A stretch of DNA of 64,000 bases from the NCBI RefSeq assembly GCF_000423005.1, contig NZ_AUHD01000001.1, positions 248,001 to 312,000 on the forward strand. Reading direction: 5' to 3'. Positions 24,172 to 34,500 of the stretch are shown here, one piece after another. The notes below the pieces were generated by a model. The model worked only from the letters and a program-made list of their open reading frames with translations, was not told the origin of the DNA and did no database searches. This DNA is from Gelidibacter mesophilus DSM 14095 (GTDB taxonomy: Bacteria > Bacteroidota > Bacteroidia > Flavobacteriales > Flavobacteriaceae). Positions within the stretch are counted from its first letter, which is position 1; each line of letters opens with the position of its first letter. Made by a program: the position numbers and the translations under genes.

Positions 24172-25335
24172 ATGCCAAAAATATTAGTTATAGAAGACGA
24201 AGCAAGTATACGTCGCGTTTTAGTAAAAATTCTTTCTGAAGAAAATAATACCTATCAGGTAGACGAAGCAGAAGATGGGCTGATTGGAATTGAAATGATA
24301 AAAAAAGAGGATTATGATTTAATTCTCTGCGATATTAAAATGCCCAAAATGGACGGCGTGGAAGTTTTGGAAGCTGCAAAAAAAATAAAATCCGAAAGTA
24401 CAATAGTCATGATTTCCGGTCATGGCGATTTGGATACAGCTGTCAATACTATGCGTCTTGGCGCTTTTGACTATATCTCAAAACCACCTGATTTAAACCG
24501 ATTACTCAATACCGTAAGAATTGCCTTGGATAGCAAGGAATTAGTGGTTGAGAACAAGATGCTCAAGAAAAAGGTGAGCAAAAACTACGAGATGATTGGT
24601 GAAAGTAAAGCTATTTCCCACATCAAGGATATGATAGAAAAGGTAGCGGCTACTGATGCTAGGGTTTTGATTACCGGACCTAATGGCACAGGTAAGGAAC
24701 TCGTGGCGCATTGGCTTCATGAAAAAAGCGACCGTTCCAAAGGTCCTTTGGTTGAAGTTAATTGTGCGGCTATCCCTTCTGAATTGATAGAAAGTGAATT
24801 GTTTGGTCATGTAAAGGGTGCCTTTACAAGTGCTGTTAAAGATAGAGCTGGAAAATTTGAAGCAGCCAATGGTGGAACCATATTTCTCGATGAAATTGGA
24901 GATATGAGTCTCTCTGCCCAAGCAAAAGTTTTGAGAGCTTTACAAGAAAGCCGTGTGCAACGTGTAGGAAGTGATAAAGATATTAAAGTAGATGTGCGCG
25001 TTATTGCTGCAACTAATAAAAACCTGAGTAAAGAAATTGAAGAGGGTAAGTTTAGGGAAGATTTATACCATAGGTTGGCCGTAATTTTGATTCAAGTGCC
25101 ATCGTTAAATGATAGAAGAGGAGATATTCCACTATTGATTGAACATTTTGCCACAAAAATTGCCGAACAGAATGGTACGGCACAAAAGTCTTTTTCTGGC
25201 AAGGCCATCAAGTTATTGCAAGCCTATGATTGGACTGGAAATATTAGAGAATTACGAAATGTTGTGGAGCGTCTCATAATTCTTGGAGAAAAAGAAGTGA
25301 GTGAAAATGATGTTAAGCTATTCGCTTCTAAATAA
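24172..25335 (+). CDS. Sigma-54 activator (REC + AAA+) without a DNA-binding domain
   Basis: 387 residues. Residues 1-120 are a receiver domain with the acidic pocket at E8-D9, phosphoacceptor D54 (LCDIKMPKMDG) and K104. Residues 140-385 are the sigma-54 AAA+ domain: Walker A GPNGTGKE (169-176), the sigma-54 contact loop GAFTSA at 216-221 where GAFTGA is usual, Walker B GGTIFLDEIGD (234-244), and the sensor region DWTGNIRELRNVVERL near the end. The protein stops right after the AAA+ domain (EVSENDVKLFASK), so the Fis-type helix-turn-helix is missing. Activators without it, such as H. pylori FlgR, act from solution. No histidine kinase is adjacent. A membrane protein gene and PPK2 follow on the same strand. 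Confidence 0.92.
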   Translation: MPKILVIEDEASIRRVLVKILSEENNTYQVDEAEDGLIGIEMIKKEDYDLILCDIKMPKMDGVEVLEAAKKIKSESTIVMISGHGDLDTAVNTMRLGAFDYISKPPDLNRLLNTVRIALDSKELVVENKMLKKKVSKNYEMIGESKAISHIKDMIEKVAATDARVLITGPNGTGKELVAHWLHEKSDRSKGPLVEVNCAAIPSELIESELFGHVKGAFTSAVKDRAGKFEAANGGTIFLDEIGDMSLSAQAKVLRALQESRVQRVGSDKDIKVDVRVIAATNKNLSKEIEEGKFREDLYHRLAVILIQVPSLNDRRGDIPLLIEHFATKIAEQNGTAQKSFSGKAIKLLQAYDWTGNIRELRNVVERLIILGEKEVSENDVKLFASK

Positions 25336-25340
25336 TTAGA

Positions 25341-25898
25341 ATGATAAAACTTACTCAATATAATAGAAGAGCACTTTATGGAGGGATTATCTCTGCAATT
25401 ATAATGGGTTTAGGTGCTTATTTTCTGGGAAATATTAGTGGTTACGAGGCTAAGGTTTTAATTAAATCCTCACTTCCAGGAATAAACACCTTATGTAATA
25501 CAATTGCGTTGGCATCTGCCACTATTTTAGCACTTTTGTTAACTTTGTTAAGTGTGAGTTCTAGGACTGAATCCCAACTTACCAAAGAACATTACACTCA
25601 TGTGTTGCTTATTGCTAAAATTGATACCGCCATTTTCATTTTGGCAATCATCTTTTTTCAACTTCTGAATATTCCCATCACAGAGGCAGATAATGTGCCG
25701 AGCACTTGGTATACTACAATTTATTACGTCAGTTTAGCACTTTCTTCCCTATTGAGTGGAGGTTTAATAAGTGTGGTTTTGATGCTCTTTAATGCTGTGA
25801 GTAGCATTATTAAAATTGTTGGATTGGGTGTCACAGATCATCCTTTGGTTTTTAAGGATAAGAAGGAAGATGCTAACGACAAATTGGATCTCAAATAA
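25341..25898 (+). CDS. Four-helix membrane protein of unknown function
   Basis: 185 residues with hydrophobic segments at about 13-32, 49-70, 92-110 and 130-157, then a charged tail (KDKKEDANDKLDLK). It starts five bases after the stop of the sigma-54 activator and is followed 25 bases later by PPK2, so the three form an operon. I recognise no domain. Its position suggests a link to the activator's signal or to polyphosphate, which is only inference. Confidence 0.75.
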   Translation: MIKLTQYNRRALYGGIISAIIMGLGAYFLGNISGYEAKVLIKSSLPGINTLCNTIALASATILALLLTLLSVSSRTESQLTKEHYTHVLLIAKIDTAIFILAIIFFQLLNIPITEADNVPSTWYTTIYYVSLALSSLLSGGLISVVLMLFNAVSSIIKIVGLGVTDHPLVFKDKKEDANDKLDLK

Positions 25899-25923
25899 TA
25901 ATATAATTTTAAATACATACCTG

Positions 25924-26802
25924 ATGAGAGCTATTAATATTGAAGATTTTAAAATCACTGAAAACATTAAAATTGAAGATCTTGAGACGACGTTTGATTT
26001 AGAGGCTTCAAAAAGCGACATTAAAGATCACCTCAAAGACGTTCGTAAAGGTTTGGGAAAAATACAGGATACAATGTATGCCCATGGTAAATATGCTGTT
26101 TTGGTTTGCTTACAAGGTATGGATACTGCTGGGAAAGATAGTTTGGTGAGAGAAGTGTTTAAAGATTTTAATTCTCGAGGGGTAGTGGTCTACAGTTTTA
26201 AGACACCCACTGGATTAGAACTTAAACATGACTATTTGTGGCGTCATTATGTGGTGCTTCCTGCCCGTGGTAAATTTGGTATTTTTAATCGTACCCATTA
26301 TGAGAATGTTTTAGTGACTAAAGTACACCCGGAATATATACTTAATGAAAATATCCCGGGCATAGATTCGGTTGATGATATTAATGCTGAATTTTGGGAA
26401 GGTCGGTATGAAGATATCAATAATTTTGAGAAACATATTGCCAATAATGGTATGATCATCTTTAAATTCTTCTTAAACATCTCAAAGAATGAACAAAAAA
26501 ATAGACTGCTGAGACGTTTGGATCGTGAAGATAAAAATTGGAAATTCTCTCCTGGAGATTTAAAAGAGCGCAAATTATGGGGTAATTATATGACCTGTTA
26601 TGAAGAGCTTCTCAATAAAACCTCAAAACCCTATGCCCCATGGTATGCCATCCCTTGTGATGACAAAAAAACCTCCAGATATTTAGTGGCTCGGATTTTA
26701 TATGATACCTTAAAAACTTATAAAGACATTAAAGAGCCTGAATTGAATGATGAGATTAAGGCTAATCTAGATTTATATAGGAAGCAGTTGGAAAAAGAAT
26801 AG
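25924..26802 (+). CDS. ppk2: Polyphosphate kinase 2 (PPK2 family)
   Basis: 292 residues from the ATG at 25924. Upstream in-frame sequence is open but overlaps the membrane protein gene and has no good start. Walker A is GMDTAGKDS, followed by the lid and Walker B-like segments LWRHYVVLPARGKFGIFNRT and HYENVLVTKVHPEY. PPK2 enzymes use polyphosphate to phosphorylate nucleoside mono- or diphosphates, or the reverse. The single-domain 290-residue form is typical of class I or III; which nucleotide it uses cannot be told by eye. It is the last gene of the operon with the sigma-54 activator. Confidence 0.92.
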   Translation: MRAINIEDFKITENIKIEDLETTFDLEASKSDIKDHLKDVRKGLGKIQDTMYAHGKYAVLVCLQGMDTAGKDSLVREVFKDFNSRGVVVYSFKTPTGLELKHDYLWRHYVVLPARGKFGIFNRTHYENVLVTKVHPEYILNENIPGIDSVDDINAEFWEGRYEDINNFEKHIANNGMIIFKFFLNISKNEQKNRLLRRLDREDKNWKFSPGDLKERKLWGNYMTCYEELLNKTSKPYAPWYAIPCDDKKTSRYLVARILYDTLKTYKDIKEPELNDEIKANLDLYRKQLEKE

Positions 26803-26945
26803 TCTTTTGTTTTAGTAAAATTGAAGCTACTGCAATTTCTAAAATTGTATAGGTTTAGATGTATATATTTATTCTAGAGTCTTTTCTGTTCAATTTTTAT
26901 TGTAAAACAGTATAGTTAGTACTTCAAATCAATCCTACAAATTCC

Positions 26946-28325
26946 ATGAAACACCTTTTTCTTGTACTGATCATTTTTATCTCTATCGATATTTCTGCCC
27001 AAAATGATGCTAATAACATCAAAAAAATCTATAGTAATTCACTAACCAATGGAAAAAGTTATGAATGGTTGGAGCATTTGTCAAATAAGATTGGCGCACG
27101 ACTTTCAGGCTCTTTAGGTGCTGAACGCGCAGTGGCATATACCAGGGCGGAACTAGAGGGATTAGGATTGGATAAAGTATGGCTACAACCTGTTATGGTG
27201 CCGAAATGGGTGAGAGGTTTGCCTGAATTGGCATACATTGAGACAATGCCCGGAAAAACAACCCAAGTCAATATTTGTGCTTTGGGAGGTTCTGTGGAAA
27301 CTCCAAATGGGGGTGTAAGGGCCCAGGTTATCGAAGTTAGTGGAATAGAGGAGTTAAAGACGATACGGTTGGATAGAATTAAAGGCAAGATTGTTTTCTT
27401 TAACCGTCCAATGCAAGCTGATTTGATTGATACTTTTGAAGCTTATGGTGGATGTGCAGACCAACGTTATGCCGGAGCAATGGAAGCCGGGAAATTGGGA
27501 GCGGTTGGCGTAATTGTTCGTTCCCTAAACTTAAGGATGGATGATTATCCGCATACAGGAAGCATGACTTATGGCGATTTACCTGTATCACAGCGCATTC
27601 CGTCAGCAGCCATCAGTACTAATCACGCTGACCTATTGAGTACGATGTTGGCTTTAGATCCGACAATTACTTTTTTCTTTAAGCAGACCTGCAAACAATT
27701 GGCAGATGTTGAATCATACAACGTTATTGGTCAAATAACGGGATCTCAATTTCCAGATGAATATATTGTGGTTGGAGGACATTTGGACTCTTGGGATTTA
27801 GGTGACGGTTCTCACGATGATGGCGCAGGTGTCGTTCAATCTATGGATGTGCTTCGATTGTTAAAAGAAAGCGGCATTAAGCCGAAAAGAAGTATTAGGG
27901 TGGTTCTTTTTATGAATGAAGAAAATGGGCTCAGAGGTGGAAAAAAATATGCTGAAATAGCAAAATCCAAAAATGAAAACCACATTTTCGCATTGGAAAG
28001 TGATTCTGGAGGCTTTACACCGAGAGGGTTTTCATTTGATTGTAGTGAGGATGTGTTTAATAAAGTATTAGGTTGGAAAGACTTATTCAAACCCTATTTG
28101 ATCCATTATTTTGAACAAGGTGGCAGTGGAGCCGATATTGGTCCGTTAAAAAATGACCGAATTGTGCTGGCTGGTTTAAAACCAGATTCTCAACGTTATT
28201 TTGATTACCATCATGCGTCAACAGATGTTTTTTCTGCGGTGAATAAAAGAGAATTGGAGCTGGGAGCAGCGACCATGGCTTCATTGGTCTATTTATTCGA
28301 TACCTATGGTATAGATGCAGAGTGA
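26946..28325 (+). CDS. Secreted M28 family zinc aminopeptidase
   Basis: 459 residues. A cleavable signal peptide (MKHLFLVLIIFISIDISAQ) is followed by a protease-associated-like region and the M28 core. Zinc ligands are seen in GGHLDSWD (H279, D281 region), SHDDGAG, MNEENGLRGG with the catalytic Glu pair, ALESDSGG and the final YHHASTDV. The order matches carboxypeptidase Q/PSMA-like M28 peptidases, which remove residues from dipeptides or N-termini. The protein is probably periplasmic since no T9SS sorting domain is present. It has no co-directional neighbour close by. Confidence 0.92.
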   Translation: MKHLFLVLIIFISIDISAQNDANNIKKIYSNSLTNGKSYEWLEHLSNKIGARLSGSLGAERAVAYTRAELEGLGLDKVWLQPVMVPKWVRGLPELAYIETMPGKTTQVNICALGGSVETPNGGVRAQVIEVSGIEELKTIRLDRIKGKIVFFNRPMQADLIDTFEAYGGCADQRYAGAMEAGKLGAVGVIVRSLNLRMDDYPHTGSMTYGDLPVSQRIPSAAISTNHADLLSTMLALDPTITFFFKQTCKQLADVESYNVIGQITGSQFPDEYIVVGGHLDSWDLGDGSHDDGAGVVQSMDVLRLLKESGIKPKRSIRVVLFMNEENGLRGGKKYAEIAKSKNENHIFALESDSGGFTPRGFSFDCSEDVFNKVLGWKDLFKPYLIHYFEQGGSGADIGPLKNDRIVLAGLKPDSQRYFDYHHASTDVFSAVNKRELELGAATMASLVYLFDTYGIDAE

Positions 28326-28491
28326 TTTTGATTTAATAATATATCCTGGGATCTATTGCAGGTATATTAGCTGAATTGCTCTTACTATTTAAAGACTTCA
28401 GATTCTGGAATAATAGAAAAAACAACGGACCTAAGAGCGTAAGCATAAGCTTCTAAAAACTAAATTGGTTTATCCCACGCAGAAACTATTA

Positions 28492-28806
28492 ATGGTTGGT
28501 TTGCTGTTTTTACCCACATTACCATTATTAGGTTTTACAGTTCTTTTATCTGGAAATGCCGAAGCAGAGACTGCAAAAAAATTATCAGATGTGGCAGCGC
28601 TTTTAAGACACGAGAAAACTACAATTGGTACTTATCCATTGGCATTGGCTTCAATAGTTCGATATAATCCGTTGCTTCAAAACATCCATAAGGATTATCG
28701 GAATCGTGAATTGCATTACGAGCGGCATTCTTCAGGAAAAGGATATATTTTAATTTCTCCGGGACCAGATGGAAATCTTAACACTACGGATGATATTGAA
28801 CATTAA
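28492..28806 (+). CDS. Small exported protein with pseudopilin-like C-terminus
   Basis: 104 residues from the ATG at 28492; a TTG at 28465 would add nine. A hydrophobic N-terminus (VGLLFLPTLPLLGFTVLL) looks like a signal or anchor. After a helix (ETAKKLSDVAALLRHEK) the protein ends GYILISPGPDGNLNTTDDIE, which resembles the calcium-loop C-terminus of major pseudopilins, although a prepilin motif is not seen. I do not recognise a family. The next gene follows 16 bases later, so they may be co-transcribed. Confidence 0.6.
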   Translation: MVGLLFLPTLPLLGFTVLLSGNAEAETAKKLSDVAALLRHEKTTIGTYPLALASIVRYNPLLQNIHKDYRNRELHYERHSSGKGYILISPGPDGNLNTTDDIEH

Positions 28807-28822
28807 TTTAAAATAGATTAAA

Positions 28823-29392
28823 ATGAAAATGTTTGCCATGAGCATTATTTTATGTAGAGGTTTTATGGGAATGTCACAAAAAAAAGAAGCATTACCTTAC
28901 TTTGAATTGCCAGCGTATGCTGATCACTATACTGCAGGAACTATGGCGGCAAGAATGGTTGATGCCTTAGGATTTCGATATTATTGGGCAACTGAAGGCC
29001 TAAGGGAAGCAGATTTACGCTTTAGACTGAATGAAGATGTGCGTTCTATAGAAGAGACCATTGATCATATTCTTGATCTGTCTTATACGATTGTCAATTC
29101 AACTTTAAAGAGTGCAAATGGTAACCATGATACTTCAGAGATGACTTTCTATGATCGACGCAGACAAACCCTTTTTAATCTAAAAGAAGCGGCGGATATT
29201 TTACGAGGAAGTACAGATATTTCACAGTTTAAAATAATTTTTGGGGAACGTCAAATTCCATTTTGGAATCAAGTTAATGGTCCTATTGCTGATGCGATAT
29301 GGCATTGTGGGCAAATTGCCTCTTTAAGACGGGCTTCAGGAAATCCCATCAGCTCGAAAGTGAACCACTTCATGGGAACTGTAAAGAGTTAA
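28823..29392 (+). CDS. DinB-like family protein with signal peptide
   Basis: 189 residues. The N-terminus (MKMFAMSIILCRGFMGMSQ) looks like an export signal. The body has the helical DinB/YfiT pattern: HYTAGTMAARMVDALGFRYY, EETIDHILDLSYTIVNSTLK, then DAIWHCGQIASLRRASGNPI, with histidines at the expected metal positions. The family is a four-helix bundle that binds a divalent metal, and many members are thiol-dependent transferases. Its activity here is unknown. Same strand as the small exported protein upstream, 16 bases apart. Confidence 0.78.
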   Translation: MKMFAMSIILCRGFMGMSQKKEALPYFELPAYADHYTAGTMAARMVDALGFRYYWATEGLREADLRFRLNEDVRSIEETIDHILDLSYTIVNSTLKSANGNHDTSEMTFYDRRRQTLFNLKEAADILRGSTDISQFKIIFGERQIPFWNQVNGPIADAIWHCGQIASLRRASGNPISSKVNHFMGTVKS

Positions 29393-29443
29393 TTTCAAAA
29401 TGGATGAAAGAAGTGAAGAATGTCTAAAGTAGAGAGAATGATA

Positions 29444-30214
29444 TTAATGGATATTGATATACAGATACTTCGCTTTGACAAACATAAAAAGTCCAAAGCA
29501 TAAAAAGCCAATTGCAACGAGCCCAAGAACAATATCGCCGAATTCATTATTTAAAAATTGAAAGGCATCTTCCAGGGTACTCATTTTTTTATTTCTAATT
29601 GTGACCCCTGTGCGTATCGTTAAGAATGACATGACACCAAAAACTACAGCGCGTGCCGAGTGTCCAATCAGACCAAATTTTAACAAAGTAGTTTTCGCTT
29701 TTGGTGGCATTTCTGAAGACTGGACATTCTTATTAAATTGACCTGAGAGTACAAAATAGATTTCAAAGATTGCTTTTCCTGCGAGGATCAATCCAAAAAT
29801 AACAGCAAAAGTCCTTCCGTAGGTTGAATTTAAGGCTTTAATAATAAGATCTTGTTGATTGTCATATCCACCACCAAAAATCAATTTTACCGCAACTACT
29901 CCTAAGGCCCCGTAAAATAGTCCTCCCGTAAAGTAACCGCCACGCGTAAAAAGCGCTTTGAAATTGGTGCCTAAATTTCGAGTGTCATAAAATGTTTGAT
30001 ACATCCGCCAAAAGGCATAACTGAATAAACCTATGGCCATTGTAGCCAATAGAATTTTACCGAAAGGTTGACCGGCCAGATAAGCGATGGCCCCTTTAGT
30101 TCCCGTTTTTTGTCCACCCCAGTTGAATGCGGTCATTGCGGTTAGAACACCCACAAGAACATAGACAAATCCCATGGCACTGAGTCCGAATCGTGCAATT
30201 TTTTCCTTAAACAT
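29444..30214 (-). CDS. DUF1206 membrane protein
   Basis: 256 residues with six hydrophobic segments arranged as three repeats of two. Each repeat has the DUF1206 pattern, for example LSAMGFVYVLVGVLTAMTAF, RGGYFTGGLFYGALGVVAVK and IGHSARAVVFGVMSFLTIRT. The family is a conserved integral membrane protein of unknown function. It converges with the DinB-like gene; about 110 bases separate it from the gene upstream. Confidence 0.9.
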   Translation of the reverse strand: MFKEKIARFGLSAMGFVYVLVGVLTAMTAFNWGGQKTGTKGAIAYLAGQPFGKILLATMAIGLFSYAFWRMYQTFYDTRNLGTNFKALFTRGGYFTGGLFYGALGVVAVKLIFGGGYDNQQDLIIKALNSTYGRTFAVIFGLILAGKAIFEIYFVLSGQFNKNVQSSEMPPKAKTTLLKFGLIGHSARAVVFGVMSFLTIRTGVTIRNKKMSTLEDAFQFLNNEFGDIVLGLVAIGFLCFGLFMFVKAKYLYINIH

Positions 30215-30326
30215 TTTTCAGTTTTTTTTTAAATGAATTTTGGTTAATGCGTTTATGAGTGCCGGACATCTTTAAGACCTAAACTATTGAACTTTCTGCA
30301 ATCGTTAAAGTTGGCACTGTGACTTT

Positions 30327-31097
30327 TTATGAACCGAGCTCGCTATCTTCAATTTTTAGTTGGTTTTTTAGCGTTTTGCTTAAATCCTGTAATAATACTG
30401 TAAAGTTTTGTTGGCGGATAGTTTGAGCTTTGTAAGCTTCTAATTTTAAAGACAATAAATTCCAAACTTCTAAATTACTGAGCAATTGATCATATTGTGT
30501 TTTAGGTCCACCTTGAACTAATAATTTCTTGCGATTAGGAAGGGTAACTTCCGAATAATTAATCCATTTGTTGATAAAAGGCTGTACAACCAGCTGATGT
30601 TGGTTATTACTGTACTCGTGGGCTTGATTGATATTAGATAATTCTTGCTGTAGTTTTCGAAGGAGTTTAATCGTTTTCTTACTTTTAACTTTAACCGTAT
30701 AATTATTGCCCAAAAACTCTTTCACCATAGGAAAATCAAAGCTTTGACTTCTGATAATTACTAATGGGGCCAAATTGTCTTTTAGGTAAATAAGTGAATC
30801 CTTATTTTTGGAATTCAATATGTGCAAGCATCTTTCTGTCATATGAATGAGCGAATCAGTCTGCATAGTTTTTGCTTTCCCGATAGCAATTGCAGGAGAT
30901 ACTTCATGATAGATGCTTACAAAATATTCTTTTATATGCTGTTGTTCTTTATGGTCTTGATACCATCCATAAATGGCTAGTGCCAATAAAATACCGACTT
31001 TTACGAGCAATATTTCAGCCAATCTATTTTTAAGAACTTTTCCTGATTTGTCCTCACTCTTTTTATAGTCAATTAATTGCTTTACGAGTTTAGCCAT
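30327..31097 (-). CDS. DUF6090-like membrane-anchored protein
   Basis: 256 residues from the ATG at 31097; an upstream ATG at 31133 would add 12. A membrane helix (about 35-52, LAEILLVKVGILLALAIYGW) follows a charged N-terminus, and the rest is helical and probably periplasmic (NRLAEILLVKVGILLA then YGWYQDHKEQQ). The NRLxEIxLVxxGILxAL.INxW arrangement is that of DUF6090 proteins, which are abundant in Flavobacteriia and of unknown function; here YGW replaces the usual NNW. Same strand as DUF1206. Confidence 0.65.
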   Translation of the reverse strand: MAKLVKQLIDYKKSEDKSGKVLKNRLAEILLVKVGILLALAIYGWYQDHKEQQHIKEYFVSIYHEVSPAIAIGKAKTMQTDSLIHMTERCLHILNSKNKDSLIYLKDNLAPLVIIRSQSFDFPMVKEFLGNNYTVKVKSKKTIKLLRKLQQELSNINQAHEYSNNQHQLVVQPFINKWINYSEVTLPNRKKLLVQGGPKTQYDQLLSNLEVWNLLSLKLEAYKAQTIRQQNFTVLLQDLSKTLKNQLKIEDSELGS

Positions 31098-31314
31098 GTT
31101 TTTCTTAATTTTAAGTTGGATTTTATTTATCATCGCTAAAAAATCTTGACAAATTTAAAGGTAATATAGCGGAAATTTCTGATATAGCTTTTAGAATCTT
31201 GGCGACCTCTTTGGTCGTAAATACGTACATAAATTTGTTGCTCTCGATAACACCATTATTTCGAATTTTACATTATAATACAATTGGCCTTGTATCTGCA
31301 AATAGATCCGGACC

Positions 31315-31431
31315 TTAAGCCCTTAAGAGTCGTTCAGTTGGTTTTATTAAATTTTTAAAAACCGCTAAAAGATGTCCTCCAAGAATTTTATCAATATCTT
31401 TTTCGCTGTCTCCTTTTTTATAAATCAGTTT
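31315..31431 (-). pseudogene. Remnant of a membrane dipeptidase (M19) C-terminus
   Basis: After an in-frame TGA at 31434-31432, 38 codons run to a TAA at 31317-31315. They include KKGDSEKDIDKILGGHLLAV followed by FKNL. This resembles the last helix of membrane dipeptidases (typically RGYSEEDIxKILGGNxLRVF). No intact M19 gene precedes it; the sequence upstream is broken by stops in every frame. The rest of the 393-base gap (31134-31526) shows nothing else. It is best read as a decayed gene end, with the caution that the match is short. Confidence 0.45.
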
Positions 31432-31526
31432 TCATGATATGATTGCAATTGACGTTCCTTGATGATTTGTCTGGAATTATTTATACGAAAGCCGGTCTAA
31501 GTTTGTTTTCTGTGTATAAAAATTAT

Positions 31527-34500
31527 TTATGGTTTTAGATCCTTCAATATTTCAGTTATGGCTTCATCTAATTGCGGTTGATTGCCCGAGAGTCGATCTT
31601 CAAAGTTTTCTTTAATATAAAGGTCTGGTTTTACACCTGTAAGTTCTAAGTTTTCCCCACTCAAGGTATAACAGCCCCAAGATGGTAAACGATAAGAGGA
31701 GCCATCTACCAAACTGGCTCCTGAGGTGAAAATAATCCAGCGGTAAGTCTCGGTTCCTATTATTTTTCCTAAGCCTAACTCTTTAAAACCAGCAGCTGTA
31801 ACTTCAGCATCACTTAAAGATTGTTCATTAATTAATAGGACTATTGGTTTTGCTGCCGGAGCAAAATTAGGTTGTGATGCCAATTTTCCCTCTCTATATT
31901 TCCATTGTGCATAGGGTTTTTGAGATAAGAATTGTAAAACCGCATCATGCACATTTCCGCCCGTATTATTTCTTAAATCCAATATTAAAGCGTCCTTTCT
32001 ATAAGCTTCAGAAACCATTTCCTTCATAAAGTTATTGAGTTCCCCACTGCTCATATTTTTCATGTGGACATAGGCTATTTTGTCATTACTTTTTTTATCG
32101 ACATACTTTTGATTGTCTTCTACCCATTCATCATAAAGCAGATCTTTAAATTCATAAGTTGCAATTGGATGTAGATTTACACTAATGTCTTTGCCATTTC
32201 TTTTAAATGTTAATTGCATCTCATCGTCGTTGGATGGTCCTGAGAAATAGGCTTCTCTATTTTTATTGGTGTCTACAGGCTTCCCGTTTACCTGGGTTAA
32301 GATATCCCCAAGCTTAATATCTTTTCCTGTGATAGCCGCAGGACTTTTACTAACAATACGGGCTACTTTATAGGGGTTGTCTTGAGAGAATACAATCCCA
32401 GTTTCAGTAGTTGCACTATCATAATACGGTTCATCTTCTTTTCCAGAGGTATAAAATCCAAAATGGGAGGTATTTAACTCACCAAGCATATCGTTAAATA
32501 ACACACCTAATTGTGAACGTCTTGTAACGTAAGGTAAGAATTGGGCATATTTATCTCTAAGTTTTTGCCAGTTTTCGCCATGGAAATTTTCATCATAATA
32601 GTTGGTCTCAAAACCCGCCCAGGCTTCAAAAAACATCTGATGAAATTCATTGGATAAGTTTTTTCTAAAAGTGGCCTCGGTTTCAATTTTCTTGAGTTTG
32701 TTACTATCGACGTCGAGGGAATTTATAGTGCCATTTAATAGCGCATAATAGCTATCTTTGTTGACTTCTAGCTGACCTTGCCTAATTAATTGGTCATCTA
32801 CTTTTTCGGTTTTGTTGTCCTCGAAAGGTTTAATAATAGTCCGCCATAAATGTTGTTTTCCTTGATCGTGATTTGAAAAATAATAGACATAAGTGGTTTC
32901 ATCCTTTGTAATTAAGTAAATGTCACTTTGAGACCCAAATGCTGGACTGATACGTTCAATGCGGTCCATCAAACCATTTTTAGTGATGGTGATTGATATG
33001 GGTTCTTTGATGCTATCCTTTTTCTTTTTTTCGTCCATTTTAAAAAGATCATTAAACTTTTCGGTTTTAAAGGGAGCGTCATAGTTGTCTAAGGCCATTC
33101 TGTAAATATGAGTATCGCCAATACCCCTTGGGAAAGAAGGTTGTGTTAAATTTGATTGGAAGTATATGTATTTTCCATCAGGAGACCAAGTTGCATTACT
33201 TTCTGTGACCCCAGTATTTGTGAGGTTTATAATTTCTTTGGTGGCAATTTGATATGTGAAAATATCGAGCTCAAAATTACGAAATGCACTGTATAAAATA
33301 TAGGAGTCATCTGGTGAAAATTGAGGTGCTGGTGGGCGAAGTGCCCAAAACTCATCAGTCACTAAAGTCGTGCTTTTGAATGTTTCAAGATCCAGTAATC
33401 TTAACTCCTCACGACCACTGATATAAGCCGCATGTTCCATCTTATGGTCTAAAACAAGATTGGCGTTATTCTTCGCCTCGTTAGTAAGTCTTTTTTCTGT
33501 TCCTGTTCCATCGGCAGGAATAGTAAAAAGATTGGTGTACCCAGAAGCAGTTTGATTGTATAATAACGTGCGATTATCCTTTAGCCATTTTGCCTCCTTA
33601 ACGCGCTCATTGGGATTCGTGTTTAATTTTATAATAAACTGTCCTTTAATGTCCGATACGAACAATTCGCCGCGAGAAATGAATGCCATTTTCTTATTAT
33701 CTAGTGATATGGATACACTATTAACTTCACCCTTCGTATTAAAATCCTGCGCTTTAGCGAGAGTGTTATTCGTATTTATTCTCATTACAACTTTTTTAGT
33801 TTTATTTGACGCCACATCATATAAGAAAATCTGATAGTCTTTAGTAAACACAATCTTAGTTCCGTTGGCATTAACTTGAGGCCAACCAATTGAGGTTTCA
33901 AATTTTGTCAATGCTGTTTTATTAGTTCCATCCTTAAATGTATAGAGATTATACTCTCCGTTGATTTCATCTGATACAAAGTAAACGGTACCATTTTTAG
34001 CTATGGTGGCCCACATATCCTTTCCGTTATAATCCGTATACTCTTTGTATGCTTTGGTTTTTGGGTTATACGATTTAATATCTGGATTATAAGCGCCTTT
34101 GTAACGTTTACGATGTGTAAAAGATTTGCTTTCCCAACTTTCATTAAAGAAAATTTCGTCTGTTTTAGGATGGGGTACTACATTATGGACATTATTGAAA
34201 TAATTATCAAACAACCGTAGAGGTGTGCCACCAGAAACAGCAACCTTATAGCCGCTAAAACGGTTGTAACGTGATGATGTAAAATAAATTTCTTTAGAAT
34301 CCCAAGACCAACTGTCCACATCATCTGCCGCATCATGAAATGTAAGTTGAATAATCTCACCGCCATTTATTGACATTACGTAAACATCCTTATTGCCATA
34401 TTGTGTAGCACTAAAGGCCAGCCATTTCCCGTCTGGTGAAATACGTGGCAGCGTTTCTTCTCCCTCCATGGCCGTGAGCCTAAATGCATCGCCACCATTT

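Noticed and set aside
30305-30326. TTGGCACTGTGACTTTTT as a sigma-54 promoter
   Set aside because: The -24 part fits but the required GC at -12 is replaced by TT, and it faces no gene start.
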